64,000 nucleotides of DNA from Brachionus manjavacas. Lineage: Eukaryota > Rotifera > Eurotatoria > Ploima > Brachionidae. Where the stretch lies: assembly GCA_019054805.1 (NCBI GenBank), contig JAHQIY010000028.1, positions 744,001 to 808,000 on the forward strand, read 5' to 3'. The notes below the pieces were generated by a model. That model did not search any database, was not told the DNA's origin, and saw only the letters and a program-made list of their open reading frames with translations. A program made the position numbers and the translations under genes. Positions 1-11,400 of this stretch are shown here, piece by piece. How positions within the stretch are numbered: position 1 is the stretch's first letter; each line of letters starts with the position of its first letter.

Positions 1-383
1 TATATATAAAGAACTCAATTTTAATTTTAACTAATTTGAAATTTTTTTTATTTAATATCTTAAAAAAATAAAAAAAATTAATAAAAAAAATATTTTTAGG
101 AATTCAAAACAACAACACAAAACTAAACTTTTAATCTCTGTTCAAATCTCATGAAAGTCTTTTCGAATTTTGTTCTAACTAATTTAAATTTTATAATCAG
201 CGAAAGATTGTTTAGAAAGAGACAATTTAAATTTTATTCATTTGTGATTATTTTAAAAATCCAGCCCATTTTGAGTTTTTTTCAGCTACAAAAAAAAATT
301 GAAAAAAAAATGCCAACGCACCTTTCCTTTTTGAAAAAAATTAAATTTTAATTTTGTTAAAATTTTTAGAAAATTTTCAAAAA
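1..383. other. AT-rich upstream region
   Basis: This stretch is very AT-rich with poly-A and poly-T runs. The only open frame in it (151-351) has a low-complexity Lys/Phe-rich composition and no recognisable domain. A TTTTTAG at 364-370, 13 bases before the receptor ATG, could be a splice or trans-splice acceptor. I see no other gene. Confidence 0.5.
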
Positions 384-1511
384 ATGAACAAAACTTTGAT
401 TAAATTTGACCAAGAATTTATTCAAACATGTGAAAAAATAAATTTCATCGTATGCTTGGTGATCATAATTGGAGGTCTTGTCGGAAATTCGACAATAGTC
501 CTAGTTCTCAAGTCCGAGCTGAAAGATCAGAAGAACTTTGCAGTTGAAAAACGCAGCCGGTACATTTCATCATCCATCTTGTACATTCTTACCTTAGCCA
601 TTTCGGACTCCATTTTTCTTTGTACACATCTAATAGAGGACATTCTTCCCAGCATCAACAACCAAGTTTTCCTCCTTCAACTAGTCAATAAATCAAATCT
701 ATTTTGCAAATTGATTATCTATTTTCGCAACTCGACAAGAATCATATCCTCCTATTTGATTGCTTTTTATGCCTGCGAAAGGTTTATAGTCATTCATTTT
801 CCGGTCAAACGAGCTCTATTTCAGAATAAGAAATTTACCATTGGAGCTATCGTTTTGTTGGGCCTGATCTCACATGTCCTAACATCATATTCGTTTTTTA
901 TAAATGGAATTAGACAAGTCGAAGAGCACGAGGTGGGCGCACAAAAATTTGAATGTGACGTCTTTGAACAATACAAAAAAATTTATGACTACATCATATT
1001 TGTTTATACTTTGATAGGCATCCTAGTGCCTATTATTCTGGTTGTATTTTTTAATCTTTTCATAGTCAAAATTTTGTTGGTAAGAAAAAGGAGAAATTTG
1101 AATTTAGATGCAGGTCGGATTCTTCAAGTGGTGCCCAAGTCCCTAGCAAAAATGGCCAATATTGAGCTTAGGAAAAAAGCGGAAGTGTCACAAATATTAC
1201 GGAGAAAATGTCACATGACCAACAAAAATTCCTATTCAGAAAAGGTGGCCACAGTTGTTTTGGTTCTGTTTTCAGTATGCTTTGTAGTGCTCAATTTACC
1301 TTACATTCTTACTTGGAGTTTGTTCTATGTGCCTTTTAAACAAGGACTACTGCAACAAAATGATATCTTTTTTAGATATTCGTTTGTTCTCCTCACAGAG
1401 ACTTTGCATTTGACCAATTTTTCTATCAATGTGCTTTTGTACAGTGTTGCCAATAAACGCTTTAGACAAAAGGTTGTACAAATACTCAAACGAAACAAAA
1501 ATTCAAAATAA
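384..1511 (+). CDS. Rhodopsin-family (class A) G protein-coupled receptor, probably peptide-type
   Basis: Intronless frame of about 375 residues with seven hydrophobic segments. Visible class A landmarks are GLVGN in TM1, LAISD in TM2, a Cys before TM3 (NLFCK) that can pair with the Cys of extracellular loop 2 (FECDVF), ERF in place of DRY/ERY after TM3, FSVCF...NLPY in TM6, and NFSINVLLY in TM7 as a variant of NPxxY. A basic helix-8-like stretch (KRFRQK) follows. I chose the ATG at 384 because the frame upstream offers only a TTG. Residues 2-4 (NKT) form an N-glycosylation sequon on the short extracellular N-terminus. The protein should sit in the plasma membrane and signal through a G protein. 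The pattern suits invertebrate neuropeptide receptors, but the ligand cannot be inferred. Both the DRY and NPxxY motifs deviate from consensus. Confidence 0.88.
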   Translation: MNKTLIKFDQEFIQTCEKINFIVCLVIIIGGLVGNSTIVLVLKSELKDQKNFAVEKRSRYISSSILYILTLAISDSIFLCTHLIEDILPSINNQVFLLQLVNKSNLFCKLIIYFRNSTRIISSYLIAFYACERFIVIHFPVKRALFQNKKFTIGAIVLLGLISHVLTSYSFFINGIRQVEEHEVGAQKFECDVFEQYKKIYDYIIFVYTLIGILVPIILVVFFNLFIVKILLVRKRRNLNLDAGRILQVVPKSLAKMANIELRKKAEVSQILRRKCHMTNKNSYSEKVATVVLVLFSVCFVVLNLPYILTWSLFYVPFKQGLLQQNDIFFRYSFVLLTETLHLTNFSINVLLYSVANKRFRQKVVQILKRNKNSK

Positions 1512-1517
1512 AATAAA
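1512..1517 (+). promoter_or_regulatory. Polyadenylation signal of the GPCR gene
   Basis: AATAAA follows the TAA stop codon directly, so the 3' UTR would be very short. A further AATAAA-like run lies just beyond. Confidence 0.5.
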
Positions 1518-2716
1518 CCCTATCAAAAATTCATATAATGTGCTTTTCTTTCAGTCTTAAAAATTCAAAGAATCGTTGGTTTCACTGTTTCACTGCATGT
1601 GTCAATGTGTTTTGTTCTTTTTTAAAGGTTATTTTAAATGTCAGCCTCAAGGTGCAGCTTTCAGACCACTCCTAGTAAACAACTTACTCATTTGTCAAGT
1701 AAATCGACTTGTTCTATCAAAATATTTGTGGATCCAATGCAAAAATATTGACCGCCACGCGTTCAAGAGGACTCAAAGAAGATTCAAAAGATACTGTAAT
1801 ACAAAATGCCTTTTTTTTTACACGAAGAACAAAAAAAGTTGGAACAAAATACCACAAAGTGATTCATCAATTTAGAATTTACTTTAAATGGCAAAAAAGC
1901 ATCAAAAAACTGTTTTTTGTGGAATCCAGTACTAAAAAACTTATTAAATTGGTTTAATTTAATTTAAATTAAATCAATTCTGTAGGGAAATGAAACATGA
2001 GAAAATTGCAGAATGATAAGAAAATTTTTTGAATGTACTAGAAATAAAGTTTGAACTATTTGAGGTGAAAACAAATTTGTTAAATCTAAATACTGCAAGT
2101 GAATCGCGAGTTTTTATTTTAACCTGTTCTAACTATGGAGTTCATGATTCAGGGAAAACGCAGAATTTTTCGTAGAGTGTGGATTTACTTTTAGTTTAAT
2201 AGAACTATACACATTCATTACAAATTTTATTTTTGTTCTGCAATTTGCTCCAGTTCCATTAAGGTGAAGGATCTAATCTTATGAAAGAAAGGATTAATTT
2301 CTTACCGTAAACCTTAATGAAGTGTCCTTCAATTCCTTGATGACTAATGTTAAAGAACAAAAAGTAAAAAATAAGCGAAGAATTACTAATTCATTTATGC
2401 ATTTCAAAATTTAAAAATAAATTTATTAAAAAATAAAAATAAAATAAATTTATTTCAACTTTTGTATCAATTTAACAACGCGAAAATTAACTAATAAAAC
2501 AAATTATCTAATTTAATAATCAAAATATCTAACTCTGTAACAAAAAAATTAAAAAAAAAAACAAAATTTTGAACAAGCTTTTTTCCAAACAAATAAAGAA
2601 CTTAATAAAAAACTTTTTAATAAAATTTGGATTTTCGAGCTTAATTTACAAAGTTGGATGAAAAGTTAAAAAGTTTTTGTACCTGCTATACTCTTACAAA
2701 AGATTTAATTTGTAAA
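1518..2716. other. Intergenic, no gene recognised
   Basis: Open frames of 60 to 100 codons (1576-1957) overlap one another and show no domain. There is an inverted repeat around 2258-2330 (CATTAAGGT and ACCTTAATG arms, about 50 bp apart). Nothing else is supported. Confidence 0.5.
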
Positions 2717-2723
2717 CATATTA

Positions 2724-3086
2724 TGGTTTTGTGAAGTTCAGTACAAAAGAACAGAACAAAGTATTAAAAAATTTAATAACTTCTTATCTAAAAGTTTAAA
2801 ATAAATTCTGTAAATGCAGCATGGTACAACATTCAAAGTTGCATCAACTGTAAAAGTCTGCTAATGGTGTGCAGAATCTCTGCAAAATGCACCACGCTCG
2901 ATTATATTGAAATTTAATTTCTGCATAACTCTGCAAATTTAGCAGGCTTTGATATTTGATGCAACTTTGAAAGTTGCACTATGTTGCATTTACAGAATTA
3001 AGTTTAATCCTTTAGAAAAAAAGTTATTCAATTTTTTACATTTTTTCTGTTCTTTTTTTCATTTTGGACTGAATTTCACAAAACCA
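2724..3086. mobile_element. MITE, family with TGGTTTTGTGAA termini (copy 1)
   Basis: The 363-bp element begins TGGTTTTGTGAA and ends with its complement. Imperfect terminal inverted repeats extend about 125 bp on each side (both arms contain TTCTGTAAATGC and AAAGTTGCATCAA). It is flanked by CATATTA at 2717-2723 and 3087-3093, a perfect 7-bp target duplication; reading it as 8 bp (ACATATTA) shortens the element by one base. No coding capacity, so it is non-autonomous. A second copy in opposite orientation lies at 16047-16412. The 7-8 bp duplication is closest to hAT-like elements, but the superfamily is not proven. Confidence 0.85.
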
Positions 3087-3093
3087 CATATTA

Positions 3094-4374
3094 TTTTACT
3101 TGTAATTCGTTTTTATTTGTGTAATGTACCAGTTCAAGCTAAAAATTCTTAAATGAAAAGGGGTCGTAATCAAAAAGAAAAAAAAAGCTTTGGTGCGACA
3201 ATAAATTTTTTGCTTTTTTATTTTTTAAAATTTAAAAAACCAATTTTTATGTTACGAATTTAGCCTAAAATAAAATTAAAAAAATTATATTTGTATTGTA
3301 TTATATCTTTTTTGCTATTTTTTTGTTTCACGAGTTAGCTTTTTTGATATTCAATAAATCCTAGTCATTTCACAATACCTCAATAACAAAGATTTTTAAT
3401 TATTTTTGTAAAAAAAAATTTTAGATAATTTTAAAATTAATTTAAATAATAAAAAAATAAATTGATAAAAGTAAATGAGTCTTAGATTAGTCAATACTTA
3501 CATGGGATCGATGGTCACTTAAGCATGCACTAAAATTTGGTTTTTAACTTTAGTGCACGCAACTCTTCACTAGAGTTTACGGTAATTCAGTTCTTTCATT
3601 TTGTTCAATTCTTTTTCACTGATTTCTACATGATCAAAAATATTTTTATCGAATCGATTTCATGACATTCCTTCTATTTAAAATAAAATCTGCAAAGCTT
3701 GGTTTTTTCCTGAGTCATTCTGAAATCTAATGAAAAAGTCCTAACAGAATATTAGTAATTTAACTAGACAAAAGTTTATTTTGATCTTTTAATTGTTTTA
3801 ATTAAAAGAGCTTGTTCAAATAAAAATTGTAAAAATAGAGAGATAAAAATTAAGCTTTCTTTGATTTATGTGGTTTTTTTCTTCAATCTTTTAATTTGTA
3901 TATTACTTTTAAACATGTATTTTTTATGACGTTTACAGTTTTTTTTTTATATTAATTTTTTGAAAAAAATAATTAAATAAAAATGGCCCCGTCAAGTGTT
4001 GTTAAAAAGTATGTTAAATATGTTTTTTTTAATTATTATTATTATTTGATTATTTTTTTTGAAATAATCAACATTAAAATTTTAAGCTGATGAGATTAAA
4101 TCATCATCCAAAAAAATTTTGCCATTTAATTTCTTAATACAACTCAAATTGTCGGTATTATTTGGCTTAAAAATGTTGGCTGACCGGTGGCTTGACCACG
4201 AGTCAGTCGTTTTTATTAAAATTAAAAATATATAGTTCGAAATTGCCGGTATTATTTGGCTTTGCAATTGTTAATACTTAGAAAATTAATTAATATTTTG
4301 CCAATTGCACTTTATCATTTATTCTTATTATTTGATTACTTCTACTATAATATTTTCAAAATTAGCTAAAAAAA
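3094..4374. other. Intergenic, with a 21-bp direct repeat pair
   Basis: AT-rich sequence without a supported gene. A 21-base motif containing GGTATTATTTGGCTT occurs at 4148-4168 and again at 4242-4262 with one mismatch. The minus-strand frame at 4082-4267 spans both copies and is probably a chance frame. Confidence 0.5.
4318..4323 (-). promoter_or_regulatory. Polyadenylation signal of the N-acetyltransferase gene
   Basis: AATAAA on the minus strand lies about 50 bases downstream of the stop codon of the N-acetyltransferase frame. Confidence 0.45.
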
Positions 4375-5211
4375 TTAATTTTTATTTTTAAGTGATTCAA
4401 AATAAATGTTCAAATTATCAACTGGTACAAAAAATTCAATATCATTTATCATTAGACCAAATTTTTCCTTTATACACAGCCTTACTTCATCAATAGATAA
4501 AATTTTGTCAATTCGAGTTTCTTCTAGATTTTCTTCAAATACTATCTCTGTAAATCTACTACCAGTCAAATATCGTATGCCATTCGGAATATTTAAAGCA
4601 GCAAAGCTTCTATAGAAAATGGTAGGATGCTCTTCAGTTTGAACATAGTCGTTCATTTCTTTGAAATATTCCAGTTCTTTTGGCTCTAGCTTAAATTTAA
4701 TCAGAGGCATCCAATCTGCATTTGGGCTTTTTCGTTCAAGCTCATATTTTTCATCTACAAAGCTAAATTTATAAGAGCCATAAATTCTCTTTTGAATTTT
4801 TTCTATGCTCAATTCAATAGGTTCCACTACTATTCTTGAAGTGCCAACATCTACATAGTATTTTCTATTTTCTAAGCAAACAATTAAAATCACGTGAATT
4901 GGAAGTCTAAAATAGTCATTTAAAGTTTGGTTGTAAAAATAGCACGGCACCAAGCAAACATCGTAGCCAAGATTTTTCAAAAGCCAACTAAACAAACAGT
5001 TCAACTGAATGCAATATCCGCCTCTGGCCATGTTTACAATGCGGTCGAAGGTTTTTTCTAAGCTAAACTCGATCGGTTTGTTCATATGCATGTCAAAATT
5101 TTCGAAGGCTATTTTTCTCAAATGACTTGTTTGAAGGGTTGTTAAATTTTTCAAATTAACCTCTTTGGCATGTGTACAATTTATCTTTTGAAGATACTTT
5201 TCAATATCCAT
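4375..5211 (-). CDS. Arylamine N-acetyltransferase (NAT family)
   Basis: Intronless frame of 278 residues. The family transfers acetyl groups from acetyl-CoA to arylamines, arylhydrazines or similar amines in the cytosol through a Cys-His-Asp triad. The triad is visible: Cys67 in RGGYC, His106 in LPIHV and Asp121 in YYVDVG, each one residue from the equivalent position in human NATs. The N-terminus (MDIEKYL) and AFENFDMH are also family-like, and the length matches the usual 270 to 290. I chose the ATG at 5211; the frame runs on to a GTG at 5286 without a stop, but the extra 25 residues do not resemble the family and a TATA-like element lies just beyond. Loss of any triad residue is excluded. 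The physiological substrate in this animal is unknown. Confidence 0.93.
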   Translation of the reverse strand: MDIEKYLQKINCTHAKEVNLKNLTTLQTSHLRKIAFENFDMHMNKPIEFSLEKTFDRIVNMARGGYCIQLNCLFSWLLKNLGYDVCLVPCYFYNQTLNDYFRLPIHVILIVCLENRKYYVDVGTSRIVVEPIELSIEKIQKRIYGSYKFSFVDEKYELERKSPNADWMPLIKFKLEPKELEYFKEMNDYVQTEEHPTIFYRSFAALNIPNGIRYLTGSRFTEIVFEENLEETRIDKILSIDEVRLCIKEKFGLMINDIEFFVPVDNLNIYFESLKNKN

Positions 5212-5289
5212 TTTTAGCAAAATAAAAAATAATTTCTTCCAATTTTCATATTGTAGACGTCTCAAAAAAAGAAGTTTGTTTTGCACAAC

Positions 5290-5550
5290 TAGAAGCTTGC
5301 ATTCACATGCAACATTTATTATATATATGCTTTTCAGTATAGCTTTTTAGAGCAGTTTCTTCATATTTTTTAGTTTTGTATTATTTTTCAGTTATGAATA
5401 TTTGGTTTTGGATTTGGACCTCGTGAAAAAAAACCTTATTGTGTTTGATCCGAAATCATCGAGTCCATAATAGGACTTGAGAAGTCTGGCTGGAGAATAA
5501 AAGCCTACCAGCAGACCCAGAAATTACAATATCTAATTTTTTATAAAATA
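5290..5550. other. Intergenic, with a small hairpin
   Basis: No gene is seen. A stem of GTCTGGCTGG (5484-5493) and CCAGCAGAC (5508-5516) with one bulged base could fold. There is no evidence that it is transcribed. Confidence 0.35.
5317..5329 (-). promoter_or_regulatory. TATA-like promoter element of the N-acetyltransferase gene
   Basis: On the minus strand the sequence reads TATATATAATAAA-like about 105 to 118 bases upstream of the ATG, which would give a 5' UTR of roughly 70 to 80 bases. In such AT-rich DNA this may be chance. Confidence 0.3.
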
Positions 5551-5669
5551 ACGTAATTATCCTAATTTAGTGACATGTCACTATAAAATCATTTACATGT
5601 TATAACAGAGTGTCACTAAAATAGAGTACTCTATTTTAAAGACATGTCACTCAATTCGGATGATTACGT
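5551..5669. mobile_element. Small palindromic MITE with TA target site
   Basis: About 119 bp. The left end reads ACGTAATTATCCTAATTTAG and the right end is its near complement (GGATGATTACGT). Both arms carry AGTGACATGTC internally. TA flanks both ends (5549-5550 and 5670-5671), as in Tc1/mariner-type insertions. No coding capacity. Confidence 0.6.
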
Positions 5670-5671
5670 TA

Positions 5672-7500
5672 AAATTCTTATTTGCAAAATTTAGTTCATG
5701 TTTTGAAAGATATTTTCTTTTTCGTAAGTTTATGATTTTTTTTCTACAAAATTAATTGGTCTTAAATTTTCTTTACTTAATAAAATTGACCGGAAACGAA
5801 AAATTTTTGGAGTATCTTATAAATTTTGCATTTCGTCCTTGGTTTAACCCCAACCCCAATTGGCAAAATTAGAAACAGGACAAAATTCTGAGCAATTTTT
5901 TTATTATCGATTTTCTAATCCACAAATTTTGATCAAAAAGTTTCAATTTCTAATTTTCATTAATTTATTAAGAAAAATTAAAGTCTGTTAAAAAGATGTT
6001 TGTTGATAGAAACAGTACCAATCCCGGATAGTTGTAACAAATCTAAATCTAATACACAAGGCCATTGTTTTGTTTATTTACCTAGAAGCTCATTAACGTA
6101 CATCTCTATTGATCAATGGTTCAAGTTATTAAAATTACACTCTAATTACTTTCAGAAATATTTTATCTTAACAAAAAGTGATTTTGCAGCAGTTCAAATT
6201 TTGGTTGATTATTATTTTTTCAAAAAGTGTTAAGTTTGTTTTATTTTACAATCAACAATTAAAGATAAAGGTTAAAAAATTTCAAATTTTTGAGTCACAA
6301 AAATTTGCAAATTTAAAGTCGAAATTAGGTAAAGAATTCAAGTTTCTAATTAGGAGTCAAGACCATATGTTAAATTAAAAAATTCAATTAAAAAATATTT
6401 TGAAATTATTGAGTAATAAAACACCATTATATGGTATCTGAAATGAATTAAACGAATGCTTGATTTAAAATGATTTTACTATAAAAACTCGGTTCTTTTT
6501 AATCTATTTATTGCTCATACATTTTTCTTTTCAACATTATTTTCGAAAAAAATAAAATAATGGCGGAAGGAGTTTTTTACTTAGAGCCATTTAGGTTTTT
6601 AAATAAATAAAAAAAGGTAAACTCAATGTTGTTGTAAATTATATAGGCGAAGTATTTTTTACGGAATTGTGAATTTTGAAACAAAACAACAAAACAAAAA
6701 TAAAAAAAAACAATTAATTTGTTTTTGTAAAAACCTTTAATTGACTTTTTAAATTGTAAATGCTGATTCATTCAACTTATTTATTTGATTATTTAACTTT
6801 TAAAATGAAGTAAAAAATGCATTTATGAATTAATGCAAATAATTAATTCAATTAATTATTTGTTTATTGATTATTATTATTTATTTGTTTCTAGTAGAAG
6901 TAAAACTTTTTGTTGATTGAAATCATCTTTTTTAAACACTTGACGATGATTTTGCTAAGCATATTCTAATGTCATGATATCACTGGCTTAACTAAAAAAA
7001 ATAAATAAACTTTGCACTTTGATAACATTTATGTCAGTCGTTTTGCTTCTTGTCCTCTTTTGGAGTCAATCGCGTCCATCAAAATTCAAATTAGCTCAAA
7101 CTTATCCACATTTTCTGTCCCTTTCAGAGTTGTTTAAAAGTTTCAAAGTCCAAGTCCAGAAACTTGCTAAGTCGTCATAATAACTACCTGGAACGACAGA
7201 GATTTCGTTTGTCCGTGATTGTGAATTGTTGGTGCTATTTATTTGACTCAGTTAAATCTAAAAAATATTTTTTTTTTTTTAAATAATCAAAAAAAATCAT
7301 AGAAATCAAAAATTAATGCAACTTATTATATTTTTAATGTTCATTTGAACATCAAAAAATCTAGATAAATTTAATTAAAAAAAAACTTTTATAAAAAATT
7401 AAAATAAAAGTCTTTGGCTCGAACTTTAAAAGAAAAAAATCCTGTAATCAGAAATATTTTTTTCTGGAATATCACCAATTTTAATCGGACATTTAGACGA
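5672..7500. other. Intergenic, no gene recognised
   Basis: AT-rich sequence with short, low-complexity frames (6000-6378, 6577-6771) that have no motif. The least AT-biased part is 7020-7240, which shows no sustained frame. I see no RNA gene. Confidence 0.45.
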
Positions 7501-7502
7501 AG

Positions 7503-8460
7503 ATGAACTTTAGTGTAACTTAAATGAACTATTTAAGTGGTCTGAAACATGGAAAATGAGTTTCAATTCCAAGAAGTGTAAGGCAATACACCTAGGTAAC
7601 ACAAAATAACACGCCTAAACCAGTCACTTAGTTTTCAAGTCATTGCAGAATGGTCAATTTTTTAGCTACCATAATGATTAATAGCTCAAATTCTAGAGCG
7701 CAAAAAGTTCTACATGATACAATTTACAGGAGTCAAAAAAGTTAAAAGGACAAGATTTTAGGCGACTTCGAAAAAGAGCAAAAAACCCATTTTTTGACGT
7801 TTTTCAGATAGGTTTTTTGCAATGAATTTTTCGAATTATGCAAAACCGAAGATACCACTAGATAGATCTTGAAATTTTCTTGCCTTTGGCTTTTACTGAT
7901 AAGTACTCTTTCAAAACCGAAAACCAATACATTAAATTAGGTGAAACCAACTCAGATAGCGGCCTCGCTATCAAAATAAACAACGAACTGAACTGGAGTG
8001 AACAAACGAAGGCAGTAGCGCTGAGAGCAAACGGGACTCTCGGGTGGCTCAAAAAGACTTTCACTTCCTGGGACGTTGAAGAAATTTGCCAAGTGTTGAT
8101 ACAATACAACATACAATTCTTCAAATGCAACAAGAACATAAATAGAATCAACTGGTACTGTCCTATAAGAAGAACCCCAATTAGTGTGGAGGAAGGACCT
8201 GCTGTCCCTATCCGTGGCACAAAACAAAAGTTTTACAGACAATTTGTGAGAAACTGTCTACCAAGAAATACCTTCTTCACAAACAGAGCCATAACATCTT
8301 GAAATGAACAACCTCATCTACTCAAGAACGCGAAAACTGTTGAGAAATTCACGGTCGAGTACGAAAAAAGCGAAGCAGGAACCCGACTAGATAACCGGAG
8401 ACAAACATATCTGCTATAGCTGGCTACTAGCTCCGCGAGCCACTAGGTTGCTGCAGATTA
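7503..8460 (+). pseudogene. Decayed 3' end of a jockey/CR1-like LINE reverse transcriptase
   Basis: Two frame-broken pieces resemble the C-terminal half of a non-LTR reverse transcriptase. The first (about 7510-7600) reads LFKWSETWKMSFN and KCKAIHLGNT, the region just after the catalytic YADD block. The second (about 7940-8340) reads LGWLKKTF, then in another frame the usual C-terminal pattern of an F-TNR box followed by a Trp-Asn pair. Frame changes and stops separate the pieces. The fragment ends in a TAATAATAATAA tail near 8462-8477, which looks like a LINE 3' tail. It is 5'-truncated and cannot be functional. Confidence 0.75.
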
Positions 8461-8477
8461 TTTAATAATAATAATAA

Positions 8478-11400
8478 CATAAAAAAACTGAAATATCGTC
8501 TATAAGAGATGCCGGGCCGGGCTTAACAAAATTTTCACCATTTTTTCAAGACAGAACTACAAAAATTATTAATTTTTCTTCCAAAAAATTTTTGAAGAAT
8601 TCGAAAAGTTTATTTTTATTGTAGAATTTTATTTTATTTCATCCATAAGTCATAGAATATTAAAAAAAGAGACTGTGATGTTTACATTAGTACACATGCT
8701 GAATGCTGAATAACATACCCAAAATGAATATTTATAAATGTGCAACATGCTCAGTTAGTTTCTAAAAAAAAATTTAAATTAAGTCAGTTAGCTTATCATC
8801 ATAACAACTGGTATCAAATCCTTTAAAATGAAGTAAGTTGCACTTTCACAAGGCAACTTGAAGTTCATGATCATGATCACATGATCAAAACTTAATAGAT
8901 TGAAATCTATATAAAAATAATGAAAAAGCTTTTTTAAAATATTTTTTCATTAAACACAAAATTTTTATTATCTAAATTCAATTAAAAAAATCTTTTTTTT
9001 TTCCAATTGATCTTTAATTAATTTTTATAAAATATTTATTTCAAAATTTTAAAGACAAATATAAAATCCACATCAAAGCATCCAAATAATGTCTTTAAAT
9101 GACATTTAATATTTATTGAAATATATTACAGCGAATAAAATATTGATTTAGATTTTATTTTACTCAAGATAAAAATTCATATAATTTTCTTCTAAATTAA
9201 AGATTAAACAAATCATGTTTAATAAAGTTTAACAATTTTTTATTCAAAAAATTGATTTCAAAAACTTCTATTTGCCTTTGCGGTCACAAAACCATTCTAA
9301 AATTGGTTCCTGGTTTATTTCAACAAGTTTTATTCTCCTGTTTGCAGACTCAATACACAATGAGTTTTATGGTAAAAAAAAAATTCATTTTGATCATTAA
9401 TTTTATTAAAAATAACACAAGTTATGAAAAAAATAGTGATTAAAATTCTTATTCTGTAATATTGGTGACAAAATAATAATAACTGCTGAACAGTTATTAT
9501 TATCACTATTTTTTAATTTAAAATAAATGTTCATAAAATATTTAGCTTGAACACTCTAAATCACTCAACATTTGCTATCAATCAAACTGCAATTAAAAAT
9601 TTAAAGTAAATTTTTTTTGCTTTTTTTTGTCTGGCAGATGTGCCAAAAAATACTAATGCTAACAGTAAATCAACCGAATTAAAAAAAGATTTTGAATTTG
9701 TCAAACACATTTTGATATATGTGGTTTTAATTTTCTGAAATTACTTTGACCATTGATTTTTTATGTTCGATCAAAGACTGCTACTTTAAATATCCAAATT
9801 TTGATTTTTTTTATTTTTTTTCATAATAAAATTTTTGTTTTTAATCTTTAGAATTTTTGTATTTTTAGTATATAGAACCAAATTTATTTATTGAATATAC
9901 AAAAAATAAAATTCGAAGTGAATTATTAACTTTAAAATAATTAAAGAATTTCGACTAATTATTAAAAGCCTCTGGGTCAATTTGTAGTAAATATCTCATG
10001 GTTTTATTATCCTTAAAGACTTTGCTTTTCTCACTAGCTTAGAAAAGCAAAACGAATTGTTGTATCTATTTTAAAAATTGAATTTGTCAGCCGAAATACT
10101 ACTGAGCATAGAAATTTTTCTAAATTTAAACGCTCGAAACAAAAGAATATTGACCCCTAGGCGACTAATTAAAAATTAATTGTAGTCAAAAAATCATGTG
10201 CTCAATCCATATTCGAGTGAGACCATCCAGAGAAGAAATATATCACCTAAATTGCGGACAAAGCGTTTGCATGGACATAATTAAAACCTTGAATGAACTC
10301 AAATTAAATTTTATTTTATTTTATTTAGATCTGTGAAAATGACAGATGTTTAGTGGCAATTATTTAGCCGACTCAATTATCAGAATAGTATATTTTTGTA
10401 TTAAAATTTAAAAAAAAAATTTTCATTTAATTTAAACATTTATTTTTTAAAGTTTACCAAGCATCTAGATTTATTTTTTTTGTTCACCATTTCGTAGTTC
10501 AACTTGCTAATGTTTATATTGTTCAGGCCAAAATCAGAATTGTCTAATTATAGGAACACTTTTTATTAGTTTAAGTCAAAATTGATTTGAAATATTTTTT
10601 ATTTTTGAAAAAAAAAATTAAAGCCTTATTTCTGAGAATTTTCAGTTTGAAGTGTGTTTGGAATCTTTTGAATTTTTTTTTTTTTGAAAATTCAAATTTT
10701 TGCATTTAAAAAAAATTAGAAAAAATATTCAAATTAATTTTTTTACTTTTGGCTTACCTGGTAGCCCAAAGATCTCAATGATTCTAATCATGATGTGAAA
10801 AATACAATTCTTAGATTGGTAATGGGAAAAAAAAGTCTTGGTAAAATCAGTCTTTGAATTGTTTTGTCAGAATTAATGCAATTTTTATTCGAATATATTT
10901 TTTTTTAATTATTTATCATACATAACTTGATACATATCAATGAATTAGTTATTAAAAATCGAATAGCTATTTTCTTTTGGTTTTTTATGAGATATTTCAT
11001 TGAAGATTAATCACAATAAAAGCCAACTTTTAGGTTTTTAGACTTTGAAACAACAAAAAAAATTATAAACAAGAAAGATAAATCTTTTTTTGAATTTTTT
11101 TGCTGAAATTATTAGGCAATAAAATAATCAAATAGTTTCTAAGGTTTTTTCTAATTTCAAAATTTAAAATCATTTACCAAAAATAATATATTTGCATAAT
11201 AAAACAAATTTTTTTTACACAATTCAAGAATCGAACAAGTTATTTGATGTTAATAACTTTTTTAATTTATTTCGATATTAATTAAAGTTTCAGACGATTT
11301 AGAAAAGATAAATTGGATTTATAAAGGGGAAAGTGATCAAGCCAAGCGTTTGATCTTGTTGAAATTGAATTTGATAAATATTATTTTTTTGTTCAAAAGT

